A stretch of 64,000 bases of DNA from Clostridia bacterium (GTDB lineage: Bacteria; Bacillota; Clostridia; Oscillospirales; Butyricicoccaceae): NCBI GenBank assembly GCA_017455565.1, contig JAFSZV010000057.1, positions 1-64,000 of the forward strand, given 5' to 3'. Below the pieces are notes generated by a model that was given only the letters and a program-made list of their open reading frames with translations, was not told the DNA's origin and did no database searches. Position numbers and translations under genes: made by a program. Shown here piece by piece: positions 1 to 8,635 of this stretch. Numbering within the stretch: the first letter of the stretch is position 1; each line of letters opens with the position of its first letter.

Positions 1-789
1 ATCAAGATCAGGCAGAAGCAGGAAAGCTACGAGCTGTGGGGTGGGTACAGCGAGGACGAGCTGACCGTCCCCACGATCTCCTTTGAGCAGTACAAAGCGC
101 TGACGGACTATCTGAAAAAGAAGGATAACCCGGCGCTCCTGCCCATCCAGATCGCCTACTACACGGGGCTTCGGATCGGCGAGGTCTGCGCCCTCACATG
201 GCAGGACATTGACCTCAAGGAGCAGACCATCACGGTGCGGCGCAGCATGCGCTACAATGGGGCAAGGCACAAGACGGAGGTCGGCACCACCAAGCGCAGC
301 AAAATCCGTACAGTGGACTTTTGCGACACACTGGCGGCGATTCTCAAGGCGGCAAAGACCGAGCAGCACAAAAACCGCTTCAGGTACGGCGAGTTCTACA
401 GCCAGAACTACTACAGGCAGGTGCAGGAGAAGGGCCGCAGTTACTACGAGCTGTACAGTCTGCAAAGGTGGTCAGAAGCGCCGGAGGACTACAAGGAGAT
501 CGACTTCGTCTGTCTCCGCCCGGACGGGTGCTTTGAATCATCCAGCACGGTCAGCATTGCCTGCCGGACGGCCTCAAAGAAGATACCGGGGCTTGAAGGC
601 TTTCACTTCCATCAGCTTCGCCACACGTTCACCAGCAACCTGCTCTCGAATGGGGCAGCACCGAAGGACGTACAGGAGCTTTTGGGACACGCCGACGTCA
701 GTACCACCATGAACATCTACGCTCACTCGACAAGGGAAGCGAAACGTTCCTCGGCCCGCCTGCTGGATAAGGTAGTAGGCGGCGACTGA
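1..789 (+). CDS. tyrosine recombinase/integrase, 5'-truncated by the window edge
   Basis: The frame is open from base 1, so the start lies upstream; 262 residues are visible. The C-terminal catalytic domain of the phage integrase (tyrosine recombinase) family is clear: the first catalytic Arg in TGLRIGE (visible residue 58), HQLRHT supplying the His-x-x-Arg box, LGHADVSTT with the second His, and the nucleophilic Tyr in MNIYAH near the C-terminus. The SAM-like core-binding region begins just outside the window. Enzymes of this length and style serve integrative conjugative elements, transposons and prophages, and usually sit at one end of the element. Being the first gene here with chromosomal genes to its right, it probably marks the right edge of an integrated element. 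The element type cannot be told from this fragment. Confidence 0.93.
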   Translation: MKIRQKQESYELWGGYSEDELTVPTISFEQYKALTDYLKKKDNPALLPIQIAYYTGLRIGEVCALTWQDIDLKEQTITVRRSMRYNGARHKTEVGTTKRSKIRTVDFCDTLAAILKAAKTEQHKNRFRYGEFYSQNYYRQVQEKGRSYYELYSLQRWSEAPEDYKEIDFVCLRPDGCFESSSTVSIACRTASKKIPGLEGFHFHQLRHTFTSNLLSNGAAPKDVQELLGHADVSTTMNIYAHSTREAKRSSARLLDKVVGGD

Positions 790-790
790 T

Positions 791-839
791 AAAAAAGTTT
801 CCCTTGTTTTGCCCCACAAGGGCAAAAACAAGGGAAAAC
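791..839 (-). terminator. strong hairpin with a T-run on the minus strand
   Basis: Arms at 797-814 and 820-839 pair almost perfectly around a 5-base loop (one bulged base). A run of six A on the plus strand (791-796) gives six T after the hairpin for minus-strand transcripts, so it best terminates the XRE gene that reads toward the integrase. It may also stabilise the 3' end of the integrase mRNA. Confidence 0.7.
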
Positions 840-949
840 GGAGCTTATTATGGTAGCAGACCTGCGGGAAATGCAGGAAAATCAATGGGTTTCAGAGATT
901 TGGATAGATAAATTAGAATTTGTCTGTCTAGTCCTGGCCGTCCGTTTCT

Positions 950-1543
950 TCATCGCTTAAGACCTACGGCCAATGCGAGACCCATTCCCACAAAAAGTCC
1001 AATCTGCAGCCACAAACCGATGTTTTTTGTTGCAATTCCGACTGCGGTTCCGATTGCTGCGGTTCCGATTGCAATTCCTATACACATACCAATCGTAAGG
1101 CCGGATGAATTATTGCCTTCCTCATTAGGCTCTGTCTGACTTAAATATGTCATCGATGCTGCCACTTCGATACCGATCAGCACCCACAAGATAGCAGCCT
1201 CGCAAAAGCCTTTGAAGGCTCCGCCTACAATTGTACTGACGGCATACACCAGCAGAACAGCGATAACCAGGACAGCAGTTACTTTGATCAGCCTCTTGTT
1301 GTTATTCGCATCTTTTGCGTCTTTCCTTACTTTTTCCACCATTTTCGAATCTCCTTTCACCAATTCATCCAAACTGATGCTGTAGAGATCGCTGAGACTT
1401 ATCAAACTGACGATATCGGGCAGCGACTTTCCGTTTTCCCAATGGGAAACGGTCACACGGGATACCATGATTTTTTCTGCAACCTGGTCCTGTGTCATAC
1501 CGGCTTTCTGCCTTGCTTCTTTCAGCTTTTCTGAAATCTCCAT
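950..1543 (-). CDS. XRE-family helix-turn-helix regulator with C-terminal membrane segments
   Basis: 197 residues. Residues 1-65 form a Cro/C1-type HTH (KLKEARQKAGMTQDQVAEK, then SRVTVSHWENG). A charged linker follows, then hydrophobic segments at about 85-110, 115-130, 148-168 and 175-195, so this is a membrane-anchored transcription factor. Its start has a good AAAGGAG site about 8 bases upstream. Codon use is AT-richer than the flanking core genes, consistent with acquired DNA beside the integrase. The regulatory target is unknown; no divergent operon lies directly next to it. Confidence 0.88.
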   Translation of the reverse strand: MEISEKLKEARQKAGMTQDQVAEKIMVSRVTVSHWENGKSLPDIVSLISLSDLYSISLDELVKGDSKMVEKVRKDAKDANNNKRLIKVTAVLVIAVLLVYAVSTIVGGAFKGFCEAAILWVLIGIEVAASMTYLSQTEPNEEGNNSSGLTIGMCIGIAIGTAAIGTAVGIATKNIGLWLQIGLFVGMGLALAVGLKR

Positions 1544-1784
1544 CTCTGCGATCTCCTTTGCATGGCTTTAGTTTATCCGAAAACGAACCCGCCTGTCTAT
1601 CAAATGGTATTTACAGAACCCTCAATCGCTGTAAAAAAACCTTTACATCACCATTTTTCAAGGGTTTTCTTCATCATAACAGCGGAATCTGGATGCCAGA
1701 TCCCGGTTTTCCGACAAGCTGCGATTTGCTTTGATCATTATACCATTGCGGACCGGCGCGGTCAATTACCCTGCTTTCAAAGGG

Positions 1785-1832
1785 AAGGAGGCGCTTCCTT
1801 ACGAAGTGCCTCCTTTCGGGCCGTCCTTTTTT
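1785..1832 (+). terminator. hairpin followed by a T-run
   Basis: Arms 1785-1797 and 1803-1815 pair with a 5-base loop (one G-U-type mismatch); a T-run follows at 1827-1832 after an 11-base gap. It may be the terminator of a lost gene or of an unannotated short transcript. Confidence 0.45.
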
Positions 1833-2083
1833 GAAATCTTCCGAGAACGGACAAAGAAAAACAACCCGGTGCGCGACAGCGCGGCAGAGCCGTAAACGGC
1901 GTTATCCGCCAGATCTCTTGTCTATAGTCGGCATACAAGGCGTCATACCGGCGTTGTCAAGTATATCGGAATTTGCAATCCGGTACCTTGCTGCTTCCAA
2001 AAACCCAAAGGGCGGCGCTTTCCTGCAAAGCCATCTTCCGGCCGTCCTTCTTCTGCAAAAATCTCCGTAGTTTGGGCACAATG

Positions 2084-2113
2084 CTTTTAAAACGAAAAGT
2101 TTTTCGTTAAAAG
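2084..2113. repeat. AT-rich inverted repeat upstream of rny
   Basis: CTTTTAAAACGAAAA (2084-2098) pairs with TTTTTCGTTAAAAG (2100-2113) apart from a two-base bulge. It sits 15 bases upstream of the rny -35 box, so it could be an operator or an upstream-transcript hairpin. Confidence 0.4.
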
Positions 2114-2127
2114 ATCAGAACATTTCC

Positions 2128-2156
2128 TTGACAGTTTTCTCTTAAGGATATAATAT
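2128..2156 (+). promoter_or_regulatory. sigma-A promoter for rny
   Basis: TTGACA at 2128-2133. TATAAT at 2149-2154 gives a 15-base spacer; the overlapping TAATAT at 2151-2156 gives 17. The leader is about 65 bases to the rny start. Confidence 0.75.
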
Positions 2157-2221
2157 ATAAGTTAGCTTATTTTCTTTATTTTTCATAAATAAGCGTAAAT
2201 TATTGAGAGGAAGTTATAGCA

Positions 2222-3784
2222 ATGCCGTCACCGACTTACTGGATCGTGTGGATCGTTGCTTTGTTTGCCGTCGCCGCCGCGGGAATTTTTGCAGGCTATT
2301 TTTACCGGAAAAAAGTTGCAGAAAAAGAGATCGGCAGCGCCGAAGATGAAGCAAAAAAGATCATCAACGAGGCCATCAAATCCGCAGAAGCCAAGAAACG
2401 CGAAGCCGTGGTGGAAGCCCGGGAAGAAATTTTCCGCGCCCGCACCGAAAACGAGAAGGAATGCAAGGAGCGCCGTGCCGAGGTTCAGAAGCAGGAGCGC
2501 CGCATCCAGCAGAAGGAAGAGGCCATCGACCGCAAATATGAGAGCATCGAGGCCAAGGAAGAAAAACTCAGCCAGCGCATGAAGCAGCTGGACGAGCAGA
2601 AGGAAGAAGTCGCCGCCCTGAAAAAGAGCCAGCTTGAAATGCTGGAAAAGATCTCGGGTCTTACGGTGGAAGAGGCCAAGGTCCAGCTTATTTCCCAGGT
2701 GGAGGAGGAGGCCCGTCACGACGCCGCCGTCCGCCTGAAGGAAATCGAGCGTCAGACCAAGGACGAGGCCGACGCCCGTGCCCGCGAGATCATCACCACC
2801 GCCATTCAGCGGTGCGCCGCCGACCATGCCAGCGAGGCCACCGTTTCGGTTGTGCCGCTGCCCAGCGACGAGATGAAGGGTCGCATTATCGGCCGCGAGG
2901 GCCGTAACATCCGCACACTGGAGACCCTGACCGGCGTGGATCTCATCATCGACGACACCCCTGAGGCCATCACCCTGTCCAGTTTCGACCCGGTCCGCCG
3001 TGAGGTGGCCCGCGTGGCGCTGGAAAAGTTGATTACCGACGGACGCATCCATCCCGCCCGCATTGAGGAAACGGTGGACAAGGCCCAACGCGAGGTGGAA
3101 TCCATCGTCAAGCAGGAGGGGGAGCGCGCTATTTTCGAAACCGGCGTCCACGGCGTCCACCAGGAGCTTGTCAAGCTGCTGGGCCGGATGCGTTATCGCA
3201 CCAGCTACGGCCAGAACGTGCTGGCGCACTCCGTTGAGGTGGCGCATATCGCGGGCCTTCTGGCCAGCGAGCTGGGCCTGCCCTCGCAGCAGGTGATGCT
3301 GGCCAAGCGCGCCGGTCTGCTGCATGATATCGGCAAGGCCGTCACCCACGAGGTCGAGGGAAGCCACGTCGCCATCGGCGTGGAGCTTACCCGCAAATAC
3401 CGGGAGAAGGAAGACGTGATCCATGCCATCGAGGCCCACCATGGCGACGTGGAGGCCAAGACCATGGTTGCCTGCATCGTGCAGGCGGCCGACGCCATCT
3501 CCGCCGCCCGTCCCGGTGCCCGCAGAGAGAATCTGGAGGCTTACATCAAACGTTTGGAGCGGCTGGAGGAGCTGGCTTCCGGTATGCCCGGCGTGGAAAA
3601 GTGCTTCGCCTTCCAGGCGGGCCGTGAGATCCGCATTTTGGTCAACCCCGACCAGGTCAAAGACGACGATATGGTCCTGCTGGCGCGGGATCTGTCCAAG
3701 AAGATCGAAAACGAGCTCAATTATCCCGGCCAGATCAAGGTGCATGTGGTGCGCGAGACCCGCGCCGTGGATTACGCGAAATAA
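2222..3784 (+). CDS. rny: ribonuclease Y
   Basis: 520 residues, the normal length for RNase Y, the membrane-bound endoribonuclease that starts mRNA decay in Firmicutes. Order: N-terminal membrane helix (about 6-26), a long charged coiled coil (about 30-205), a KH RNA-binding domain with [12 protein letters not shown] near residue 219, and an HD domain with LLHDIGK near 366 supplying the metal-binding His-Asp. The C-terminal domain ends [14 protein letters not shown]. The ATG is preceded by GAGAGGAAG. It has its own promoter and a strong terminator, so it is monocistronic here. Confidence 0.98.
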   Translation: MPSPTYWIVWIVALFAVAAAGIFAGYFYRKKVAEKEIGSAEDEAKKIINEAIKSAEAKKREAVVEAREEIFRARTENEKECKERRAEVQKQERRIQQKEEAIDRKYESIEAKEEKLSQRMKQLDEQKEEVAALKKSQLEMLEKISGLTVEEAKVQLISQVEEEARHDAAVRLKEIERQTKDEADARAREIITTAIQRCAADHASEATVSVVPLPSDEMKGRIIGREGRNIRTLETLTGVDLIIDDTPEAITLSSFDPVRREVARVALEKLITDGRIHPARIEETVDKAQREVESIVKQEGERAIFETGVHGVHQELVKLLGRMRYRTSYGQNVLAHSVEVAHIAGLLASELGLPSQQVMLAKRAGLLHDIGKAVTHEVEGSHVAIGVELTRKYREKEDVIHAIEAHHGDVEAKTMVACIVQAADAISAARPGARRENLEAYIKRLERLEELASGMPGVEKCFAFQAGREIRILVNPDQVKDDDMVLLARDLSKKIENELNYPGQIKVHVVRETRAVDYAK

Positions 3785-3792
3785 CAGGTCTG

Positions 3793-3820
3793 CCGGCCCG
3801 CTTCTGCGGGCCGGTTTTTT
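3793..3820 (+). terminator. intrinsic terminator of rny
   Basis: CCGGCCCGC and GCGGGCCGG arms (3793-3814 with a TTCT loop), followed by six T. Confidence 0.93.
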
Positions 3821-3838
3821 GCGGGAAACAGGATGCCG

Positions 3839-3867
3839 TTGCAAAACCCGGCGGGATCTGCTACAAT
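3839..3867 (+). promoter_or_regulatory. sigma-A promoter upstream of the C26-type hydrolase
   Basis: TTGCAA (3839-3844), a 17-base spacer, TACAAT (3862-3867). The start codon follows about 65 bases later. Confidence 0.7.
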
Positions 3868-3932
3868 GCGATTGCGGGCGAACGCTGGCAAAATAAGGAA
3901 ACAATAAACCGGAAAGAAAGAAGGTTCATGAC

Positions 3933-4658
3933 ATGCTCAAGGGAAAACCCCTGATCTGCTGCACCACCTCCGGACGCAGCGATGAGAACGATCCCCGGCA
4001 ACGCGTTCTGGAAGACTGGAAAACCTATCCCCTGGCGATTTTGGCGGCGGGGGGCATCCCCATCTCCACCAACGAGCTTTGCCCGGAGGAGATGGCAGAG
4101 TTGTGCGACGGGCTGGTGCTCACCGGAGGCGCCGATATCGATCCCGACCTTTACGGCGAGGAGATCTTCAACGACACCGTCAAGCCGGATCCCATCCGCA
4201 CGGCCTTTGAGGTGCCGCTGACCCGGGCCTTTCTGGAACGGAAAAAGCCGATCCTTTGCATCTGCCGGGGGTTTCAGCTGATGAACGCCCTGCTGGGCGG
4301 CGACCTGTGGCAGGACACCGTGGCCCAGCTGGGCTACGTCCATATGAACCGCGACATCCGGCATCCCGTGTTTGCCGAGGAGGGCTCGGTGCTTTACCGC
4401 CTGTTCGGGCGGGAGTTCCGGGTGAACAGCACCCATCATCAGGCGGTGAAAACGCCGGGCAGGGGGCTGCGCGTTACCGCCCGCTCGGTGGAGGGCATCA
4501 TCGAGGCTTATGAGCACGAGAGCCTGCCCATCTGGGGCACCCAGTTCCATCCCGAACGGCTGACGGGTAGTTTGTGGGACGACCGCACCCCCGATTTCGC
4601 TCCCTATTTCCGCTTTTTCGTGGAGGAAACGAAAAAAAACGCCCAGCGGAGGGCGTAA
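3933..4658 (+). CDS. gamma-glutamyl-gamma-aminobutyrate hydrolase-like (peptidase C26) glutamine amidotransferase fold protein
   Basis: 241 residues. A class I glutamine amidotransferase-like fold with the nucleophile Cys in ILCICRGFQ (about residue 110) and the His-Glu pair in FHPERL (about 204-206); LTGGADIDPDLYGE is typical of the PuuD/C26 branch. This family hydrolyses gamma-glutamyl bonds of small compounds such as gamma-glutamyl-GABA, or gamma-glutamyl peptides. Substrate is not deducible: no putrescine or GABA genes are adjacent. It stands alone between its own promoter and a terminator. The start is supported by an AAAGAAAGAAGG site. Confidence 0.9.
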   Translation: MLKGKPLICCTTSGRSDENDPRQRVLEDWKTYPLAILAAGGIPISTNELCPEEMAELCDGLVLTGGADIDPDLYGEEIFNDTVKPDPIRTAFEVPLTRAFLERKKPILCICRGFQLMNALLGGDLWQDTVAQLGYVHMNRDIRHPVFAEEGSVLYRLFGREFRVNSTHHQAVKTPGRGLRVTARSVEGIIEAYEHESLPIWGTQFHPERLTGSLWDDRTPDFAPYFRFFVEETKKNAQRRA

Positions 4659-4675
4659 ACAAGCAAAAACAAAAC

Positions 4676-4699
4676 GGCGCCGGGCGATTGCCCGGCGCC
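4676..4699. terminator. bidirectional hairpin between convergent genes
   Basis: GGCGCCGGGC and GCCCGGCGCC arms with a 4-base loop between the C26-type gene (plus) and the ABC-F gene (minus). The A-rich side gives a T-rich tail to minus-strand transcripts. Confidence 0.8.
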
Positions 4700-4712
4700 T
4701 GTTGCGCTAAAA

Positions 4713-6329
4713 TCATCCGCTCAGCTTTTCGCCCCGGGCGCGGCAGTATTCGATGAACTCGTCGTAGGTGCCGCGGAAATCGGTGAGGCCGTCTTCCCGG
4801 AGATAGAGGATGCGGTTGGCGATGGTCTGGATGAACTCGTGGTCGTGGCTGGAAAAGATCACCACGCCCTTGAAGTCCCGTAGGCCGTCGTTTAAGGCGG
4901 TGATGCTCTCCAGATCCAGATGGTTGGTGGGCTGATCCAGCACCAGCACGTTGCTGCCAAAGAGCATCATGCGGGACAGCATGCACCGCACCCGCTCGCC
5001 GCCGGACAGCACCTTCACCTGCTTAAAGACCTCGTCCCCCGAAAAGAGCATCCGGCCCAGAAAGCCCCGGAGGAAGGTCTCGGTGTCCTCGGTGGGGGTA
5101 TATTGCCGCAGCCATTCGATGAGATTGAGCTCCACCCCGTCGAAAAAGGCGCCGTTGTCCTTGGGAAAATAGCTCATGGAGGTGGTGCCGCCCCATTTGT
5201 ATTCGCCGGCGTCGGGCTCCGCTTCCCCGGCGACCACCTGCAAAAAGGCGGTGATGGCCAGCTCGTTGTCCGCGAGGACGGCCACCTTGTCGGTGCGCTC
5301 CAGCCGGAAGTCCAGATGCTGAAAGAGGGCTGCGCCGGAGGCGTCGTTCTTTCCCAGACCGTGGACCTCCAAAATCTCCTTGCCCGGCTCACGGTCGGGG
5401 CTGAAGCCCACGAAGGGATAGCGGCGGGACGAGGCGGGCAGCTCCTCTACCGTCAGCTTGTCCAGCAGCTTTTTGCGGCTGGTGGCCTGGCGGGATTTGG
5501 ATTTATTGGCCGAGAAGCGGGCGATAAAGGCCTGCAGGTCGGCGATCTTCTCCTCGGCGCGGCGGTTTTGCTGCTTGATGAGCTTCTGGATGAGCTGGGA
5601 GGATTCGTACCAGAAGGCATAGTTGCCCACATACATCTTAATTTTGCCGTAGTCGATATCCACGATGCGGGTGCAGACGTTGTTGAGGAAATGCCGGTCG
5701 TGGCTCACCACCAGAACGGTGCCCTCATAACCGATGATGAACTCTTCCAGCCATTCGATGGCGTCCAGATCCAGCTGGTTGGTGGGCTCGTCCAGCAGGA
5801 TGATGTCCGGCGAGCCGAACAGGGCCTGGGCCAGCAGGATCTTGACTTTTTCGCTGTCGGTGATATCGGCCATGTTTTCATAGAGGATGCTTTCGGGCAG
5901 GCCAAGCCCCTGCACCAGACGGGAGGCGTCACTCTCGCTCTCCCAGCCGCCCATCTCGGCATATTCCCCCTCCAGCTCGGCGGCGCGGATGCCGTCCTCG
6001 TCGGAGAAGTCCTCCTTGGCGTACAGGGCGTCCTTTTCCTTCCATACGTCGTAAAGGCGGCGGTTGCCCATGATGACGGTGTCCAGAACGGAGTATTCGT
6101 CAAAGGCGAAATGATCCTGCCGCAGCACCGACATCCGCAGGTTTTTTGCCATGGTAACGGTGCCCCGGGTGGGCTCGAGCTGTCCCTCCAGGATCCGGAG
6201 GAAGGTGGACTTGCCCGCGCCGTTGGCGCCGATGATGCCATAGCAGTCGCCGGGGGTGAACTTGAGATCCACGTCCTTGAACAGGGTCTGCTTGTCGAAG
6301 GTCATGGCAAGGTCGGAAACAACGATCAT
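4713..6329 (-). CDS. ABC-F family ATPase, YkpA/YbiT-like, with one degenerate ATP site
   Basis: 538 residues: two ABC domains joined by a linker, with no membrane segments. ABC-F proteins bind the ribosome and act in translation or antibiotic protection. NBD1 has a canonical Walker A (GANGAGKST, about 33-42) and Walker B LLDEPTNQLD. NBD2 has a canonical LSGGERVR signature. However, NBD1's signature is ITDSEKVK, NBD2's Walker A position reads VLADNELAITAF with no Gly-Lys-Thr loop, and NBD2's Walker B is VLDQPTNHLD with Gln for the catalytic Glu. These three changes belong to the same composite site. The linker is rich in Lys/Arg (SANKSKSRQATSRKK). The start has AGAGGAGG. Downstream function is inferred from the family only. 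Confidence 0.94.
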   Translation of the reverse strand: MIVVSDLAMTFDKQTLFKDVDLKFTPGDCYGIIGANGAGKSTFLRILEGQLEPTRGTVTMAKNLRMSVLRQDHFAFDEYSVLDTVIMGNRRLYDVWKEKDALYAKEDFSDEDGIRAAELEGEYAEMGGWESESDASRLVQGLGLPESILYENMADITDSEKVKILLAQALFGSPDIILLDEPTNQLDLDAIEWLEEFIIGYEGTVLVVSHDRHFLNNVCTRIVDIDYGKIKMYVGNYAFWYESSQLIQKLIKQQNRRAEEKIADLQAFIARFSANKSKSRQATSRKKLLDKLTVEELPASSRRYPFVGFSPDREPGKEILEVHGLGKNDASGAALFQHLDFRLERTDKVAVLADNELAITAFLQVVAGEAEPDAGEYKWGGTTSMSYFPKDNGAFFDGVELNLIEWLRQYTPTEDTETFLRGFLGRMLFSGDEVFKQVKVLSGGERVRCMLSRMMLFGSNVLVLDQPTNHLDLESITALNDGLRDFKGVVIFSSHDHEFIQTIANRILYLREDGLTDFRGTYDEFIEYCRARGEKLSG

Positions 6330-6402
6330 GGATATTCCTCCTCTGATTGCAAAGCGATAGCTCCATTATATCGGCGGGAGCACGCGCCGTCAAGGGGAGG
6401 TC

Positions 6403-6431
6403 TTGCAAGGCGGGCGGCGGTTTGGTATAAT
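6403..6431 (+). promoter_or_regulatory. sigma-A promoter of the trmN6-rsmI operon
   Basis: TTGCAA (6403-6408), 17-base spacer, TATAAT (6426-6431), 21 bases before the GTG start. Confidence 0.85.
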
Positions 6432-6452
6432 AGGAAAAAAGGGGGAAGCGCC

Positions 6453-7163
6453 GTGGAACAGATTTGTCGGGAGATCCGCGTCCGCGGGGATTTGACCCTG
6501 TTGCAGGACGCGCGCTTTTTCCCCATGACCCAGGACAGCGTGCTGCTGGCCGACTTCGCCGCGCCCCGGCTGCATGGCCGGGGGCTCGATCTTGGGGCGG
6601 GACAGGGGTTTCTGACCGTTCTCACCGCCCTGCGGGCAACCGGGGCGGCCTTCGAGGGGCTGGAGCTGCTGCCCGGGGCGGCGGCGCTGGCCGAGGAAAA
6701 CTGCCGCCGGGCGGGGCTTTGCGTCCCGGTGACGGCGGGCGATCTGCGGGAGCTGCCCGCGCACTTCAAGGGCAGGTTCGATTTCTGTCTGTGCAACCCG
6801 CCCTATTATGAGGCCCGGCGGGGCAAAACGGCAAAAACCGGCACGCTTGCCGCGGCCCGGGCCACGGGGGCCGGGATCGGGCAGGTGTGCAGGGCGGCGG
6901 CGCTGGCGCTGAAGGACAGGGGACGGCTGTTTGTCTGCTTCCCCGCTGGGCGGCTGGCGGCGCTGGCCCGCGCCCTTTCGGAGCACGCGCTGGAGCTCAA
7001 GATCCTGCGCTTCGTGCGGGAGCGGGAGGGGGCGGGTGCGTCGCTTTTGCTGGCAGAGGCCGTCAAACAAGGCGGCGAAGGGCTTTCGGTTCTGCCCGAC
7101 CTGATCCTGCGGGACGGGGCGGGCAACCATACCGAAGAATACCGCCGCATTTACGGAGAATGA
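6453..7163 (+). CDS. SAM-dependent methyltransferase, TrmN6-like
   Basis: 236 residues from a GTG start at 6453, chosen because GGGGG lies 7 bases upstream and the promoter sits just before it; the frame is open much further upstream, but only as antisense of the ABC-F gene. Motif I DLGAGQG (about 46) binds S-adenosylmethionine, and CNPPYY (about 115) is the NPPY motif of adenine-N6/guanine-N2 methyltransferases. The N-terminus (LLQDARFFPMTQDSVLLADF) matches the TrmN6 (tRNA1Val adenine37-N6) group. First gene of an operon with rsmI, which modifies rRNA, in the order seen in many Firmicutes. Confidence 0.88.
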   Translation: MEQICREIRVRGDLTLLQDARFFPMTQDSVLLADFAAPRLHGRGLDLGAGQGFLTVLTALRATGAAFEGLELLPGAAALAEENCRRAGLCVPVTAGDLRELPAHFKGRFDFCLCNPPYYEARRGKTAKTGTLAAARATGAGIGQVCRAAALALKDRGRLFVCFPAGRLAALARALSEHALELKILRFVREREGAGASLLLAEAVKQGGEGLSVLPDLILRDGAGNHTEEYRRIYGE

Positions 7164-7164
7164 T

Positions 7165-8016
7165 ATGGAAGGACGAAACACGGCAGGAAAACTGTATGTG
7201 GTGGCCACGCCCATCGGCAATCTGGGGGATTTTTCGCCCCGGGCGGTGGAAACGCTGGAGCGGGTGGACTTTATCGCCGCCGAGGACACGCGGGTGGGGG
7301 CCAAGCTGCTGAACCACTTCGGCATCAAAAAGCCCCAGATCTGCTATTTCGAGCACAACCGCCGCAGCAAGGGCGAATATATCGCCCAGCGCATCCTGGC
7401 GGGCGAGAGCTGCGCCATCATCACCGACGCAGGCACCCCCGCCATTTCTGATCCGGGCACCGATCTGGTGGCGCTGTGCGCCGGGCTGGGCATCGAGGCG
7501 GTGACCGTTCCCGGCTGCTCGGCGGTGGTGTCGGCCCTGAGCATCTCGGGCATGGCCTGCGGAAGATTCACCTTCGAGGGCTTTCTTTCCACCACCAGAA
7601 AGAGCCGCATGGAGCATCTCAACGAGGTGAAATACGAAAAGCGCACCATGGTCTTTTACGAGGCCCCCCACAAGCTTTTGCGGACGCTGCAGGACATGCT
7701 GGAGGTGTGGGGCGACCGGCCCGTCGCCCTGTGCCGGGAACTCACCAAGCTCCACGAGGAATGCTTCCGCACCACCCTTTCTCAGGCGGTGGAGCATTAT
7801 ACCGAGCATCCGCCCCGGGGCGAGTTCGTGCTGGTGATTGCCGGCAGCGAGGGCGACGCCGCTGCCCTGCCGCAGCCCGACCTGCTGGCGCTGGTGGGCG
7901 AGCTGGTGGAGGGGGGCATGCCCCTGATGAGCGCCGTCAAGCAGGTGTCCCGGGAGCACAACGCCCCCAAAAACCGCCTGTACCAGCAGGCGCTGGAACG
8001 ATATGGAAATGACTGA
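7165..8016 (+). CDS. rsmI: 16S rRNA (cytidine1402-2'-O)-methyltransferase
   Basis: 283 residues. N-terminal LYVVATPIGNLGD, AEDTRVG and ITDAGTPAISDPG are signature blocks of RsmI, a tetrapyrrole-methylase-fold enzyme that 2'-O-methylates C1402 in the ribosomal P site using S-adenosylmethionine. The start is one base after the upstream stop, so translation is probably coupled. The C-terminal helical part (PLMSAVKQVSREHNAPKNRLYQQ) is present and full length. Confidence 0.97.
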   Translation: MEGRNTAGKLYVVATPIGNLGDFSPRAVETLERVDFIAAEDTRVGAKLLNHFGIKKPQICYFEHNRRSKGEYIAQRILAGESCAIITDAGTPAISDPGTDLVALCAGLGIEAVTVPGCSAVVSALSISGMACGRFTFEGFLSTTRKSRMEHLNEVKYEKRTMVFYEAPHKLLRTLQDMLEVWGDRPVALCRELTKLHEECFRTTLSQAVEHYTEHPPRGEFVLVIAGSEGDAAALPQPDLLALVGELVEGGMPLMSAVKQVSREHNAPKNRLYQQALERYGND

Positions 8017-8635
8017 CCGGCTGCTTGTTCCCCCAGAGGCCTATCTGCAAAACGCCGTTTCGCTGGCCAGACGGCTTCTGGGATGCCGCCTGATCCACGA
8101 AACCCCCGAAGGCCGCTGCGGCGGGATCATCGTGGAAACCGAGGCCTATATGGGCCTGCTGGATGACGCCGCCCACAGCTACCGGGGCAGCCCCGGGGGG
8201 CGGGTCAACATTCAGTACGGCCCCGGCGGGACGGCCTATATCTATCTGATTTATGGGATGCACAGCTGCTTCAACGTGGTGGCCAACGGCCCGGGGGTCC
8301 CCGAGGCGGTACTGGTGCGGGCGCTGGAGCCCGACACCGGGCTGGAGCGGATGCGCCTGCGCCGCCCCAAGGCGAAAACCGACCTGCAGCTCTGCGCGGG
8401 GCCGGGAAAGCTGTGCGCCGCGCTGGGCATAACAAGGGCGCAGTACGGGCTCGATCTGCGGGGCGGGACGCTGTATATCGAAGACAGGTGCGCCGAGCCG
8501 CCCATCGACGCCTCCCTGCGCATCGGCGTGGGTTACGCCAAAGAATGCCGGAACAAGCCCTGGCGCTTTACGGTGGCGGGGAACCCTTATGTCAGCATCC
8601 CCGCAGGAAAGGAGAAGCAATATGACGGAATATGA
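8003..8635 (+). CDS. 3-methyladenine DNA glycosylase (AAG/MPG family)
   Basis: 210 residues. ETEAYMGLLDDAAHSYRG, YGPGGTAYIYLIYGMHSCFNVV and LCAGPGKLCAALGI are the conserved blocks of the alkyladenine glycosylase family (PF02245), which removes alkylated and deaminated purines in base-excision repair. It overlaps rsmI by 14 bases; an alternative ATG two codons later (8009) is possible. Third gene of the operon. Confidence 0.95.
   Translation: MEMTDRLLVPPEAYLQNAVSLARRLLGCRLIHETPEGRCGGIIVETEAYMGLLDDAAHSYRGSPGGRVNIQYGPGGTAYIYLIYGMHSCFNVVANGPGVPEAVLVRALEPDTGLERMRLRRPKAKTDLQLCAGPGKLCAALGITRAQYGLDLRGGTLYIEDRCAEPPIDASLRIGVGYAKECRNKPWRFTVAGNPYVSIPAGKEKQYDGI

Larger units (their letters stand above)
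1561..2127. other. gene-poor intergenic stretch between the regulator and rny
   Basis: No convincing gene. The short open frames here lack ribosome-binding sites and recognisable protein sequence. The stretch holds one terminator-like hairpin (1785-1832) and an AT-rich inverted repeat (2084-2113). It may include the end of the integrated element or decayed sequence, but with only one element end in view no attachment repeat can be identified. Confidence 0.5.

Noticed and set aside
1492-2070. Three short overlapping frames in the leader region before rny.
   Set aside because: No ribosome-binding sites, no family, overlap of terminator and regulator sequences.
2228-3904. 558-codon minus-strand frame opposite rny.
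   Set aside because: High GC and Ala/Glu-rich codons leave the antisense frame open; no ribosome-binding site and no recognisable protein family.
4920-6452. Long plus-strand open frame running from the ABC-F region into the TrmN6 gene.
   Set aside because: It is antisense of the ABC-F gene; the real start is the GTG at 6453, with promoter and ribosome-binding site directly upstream.
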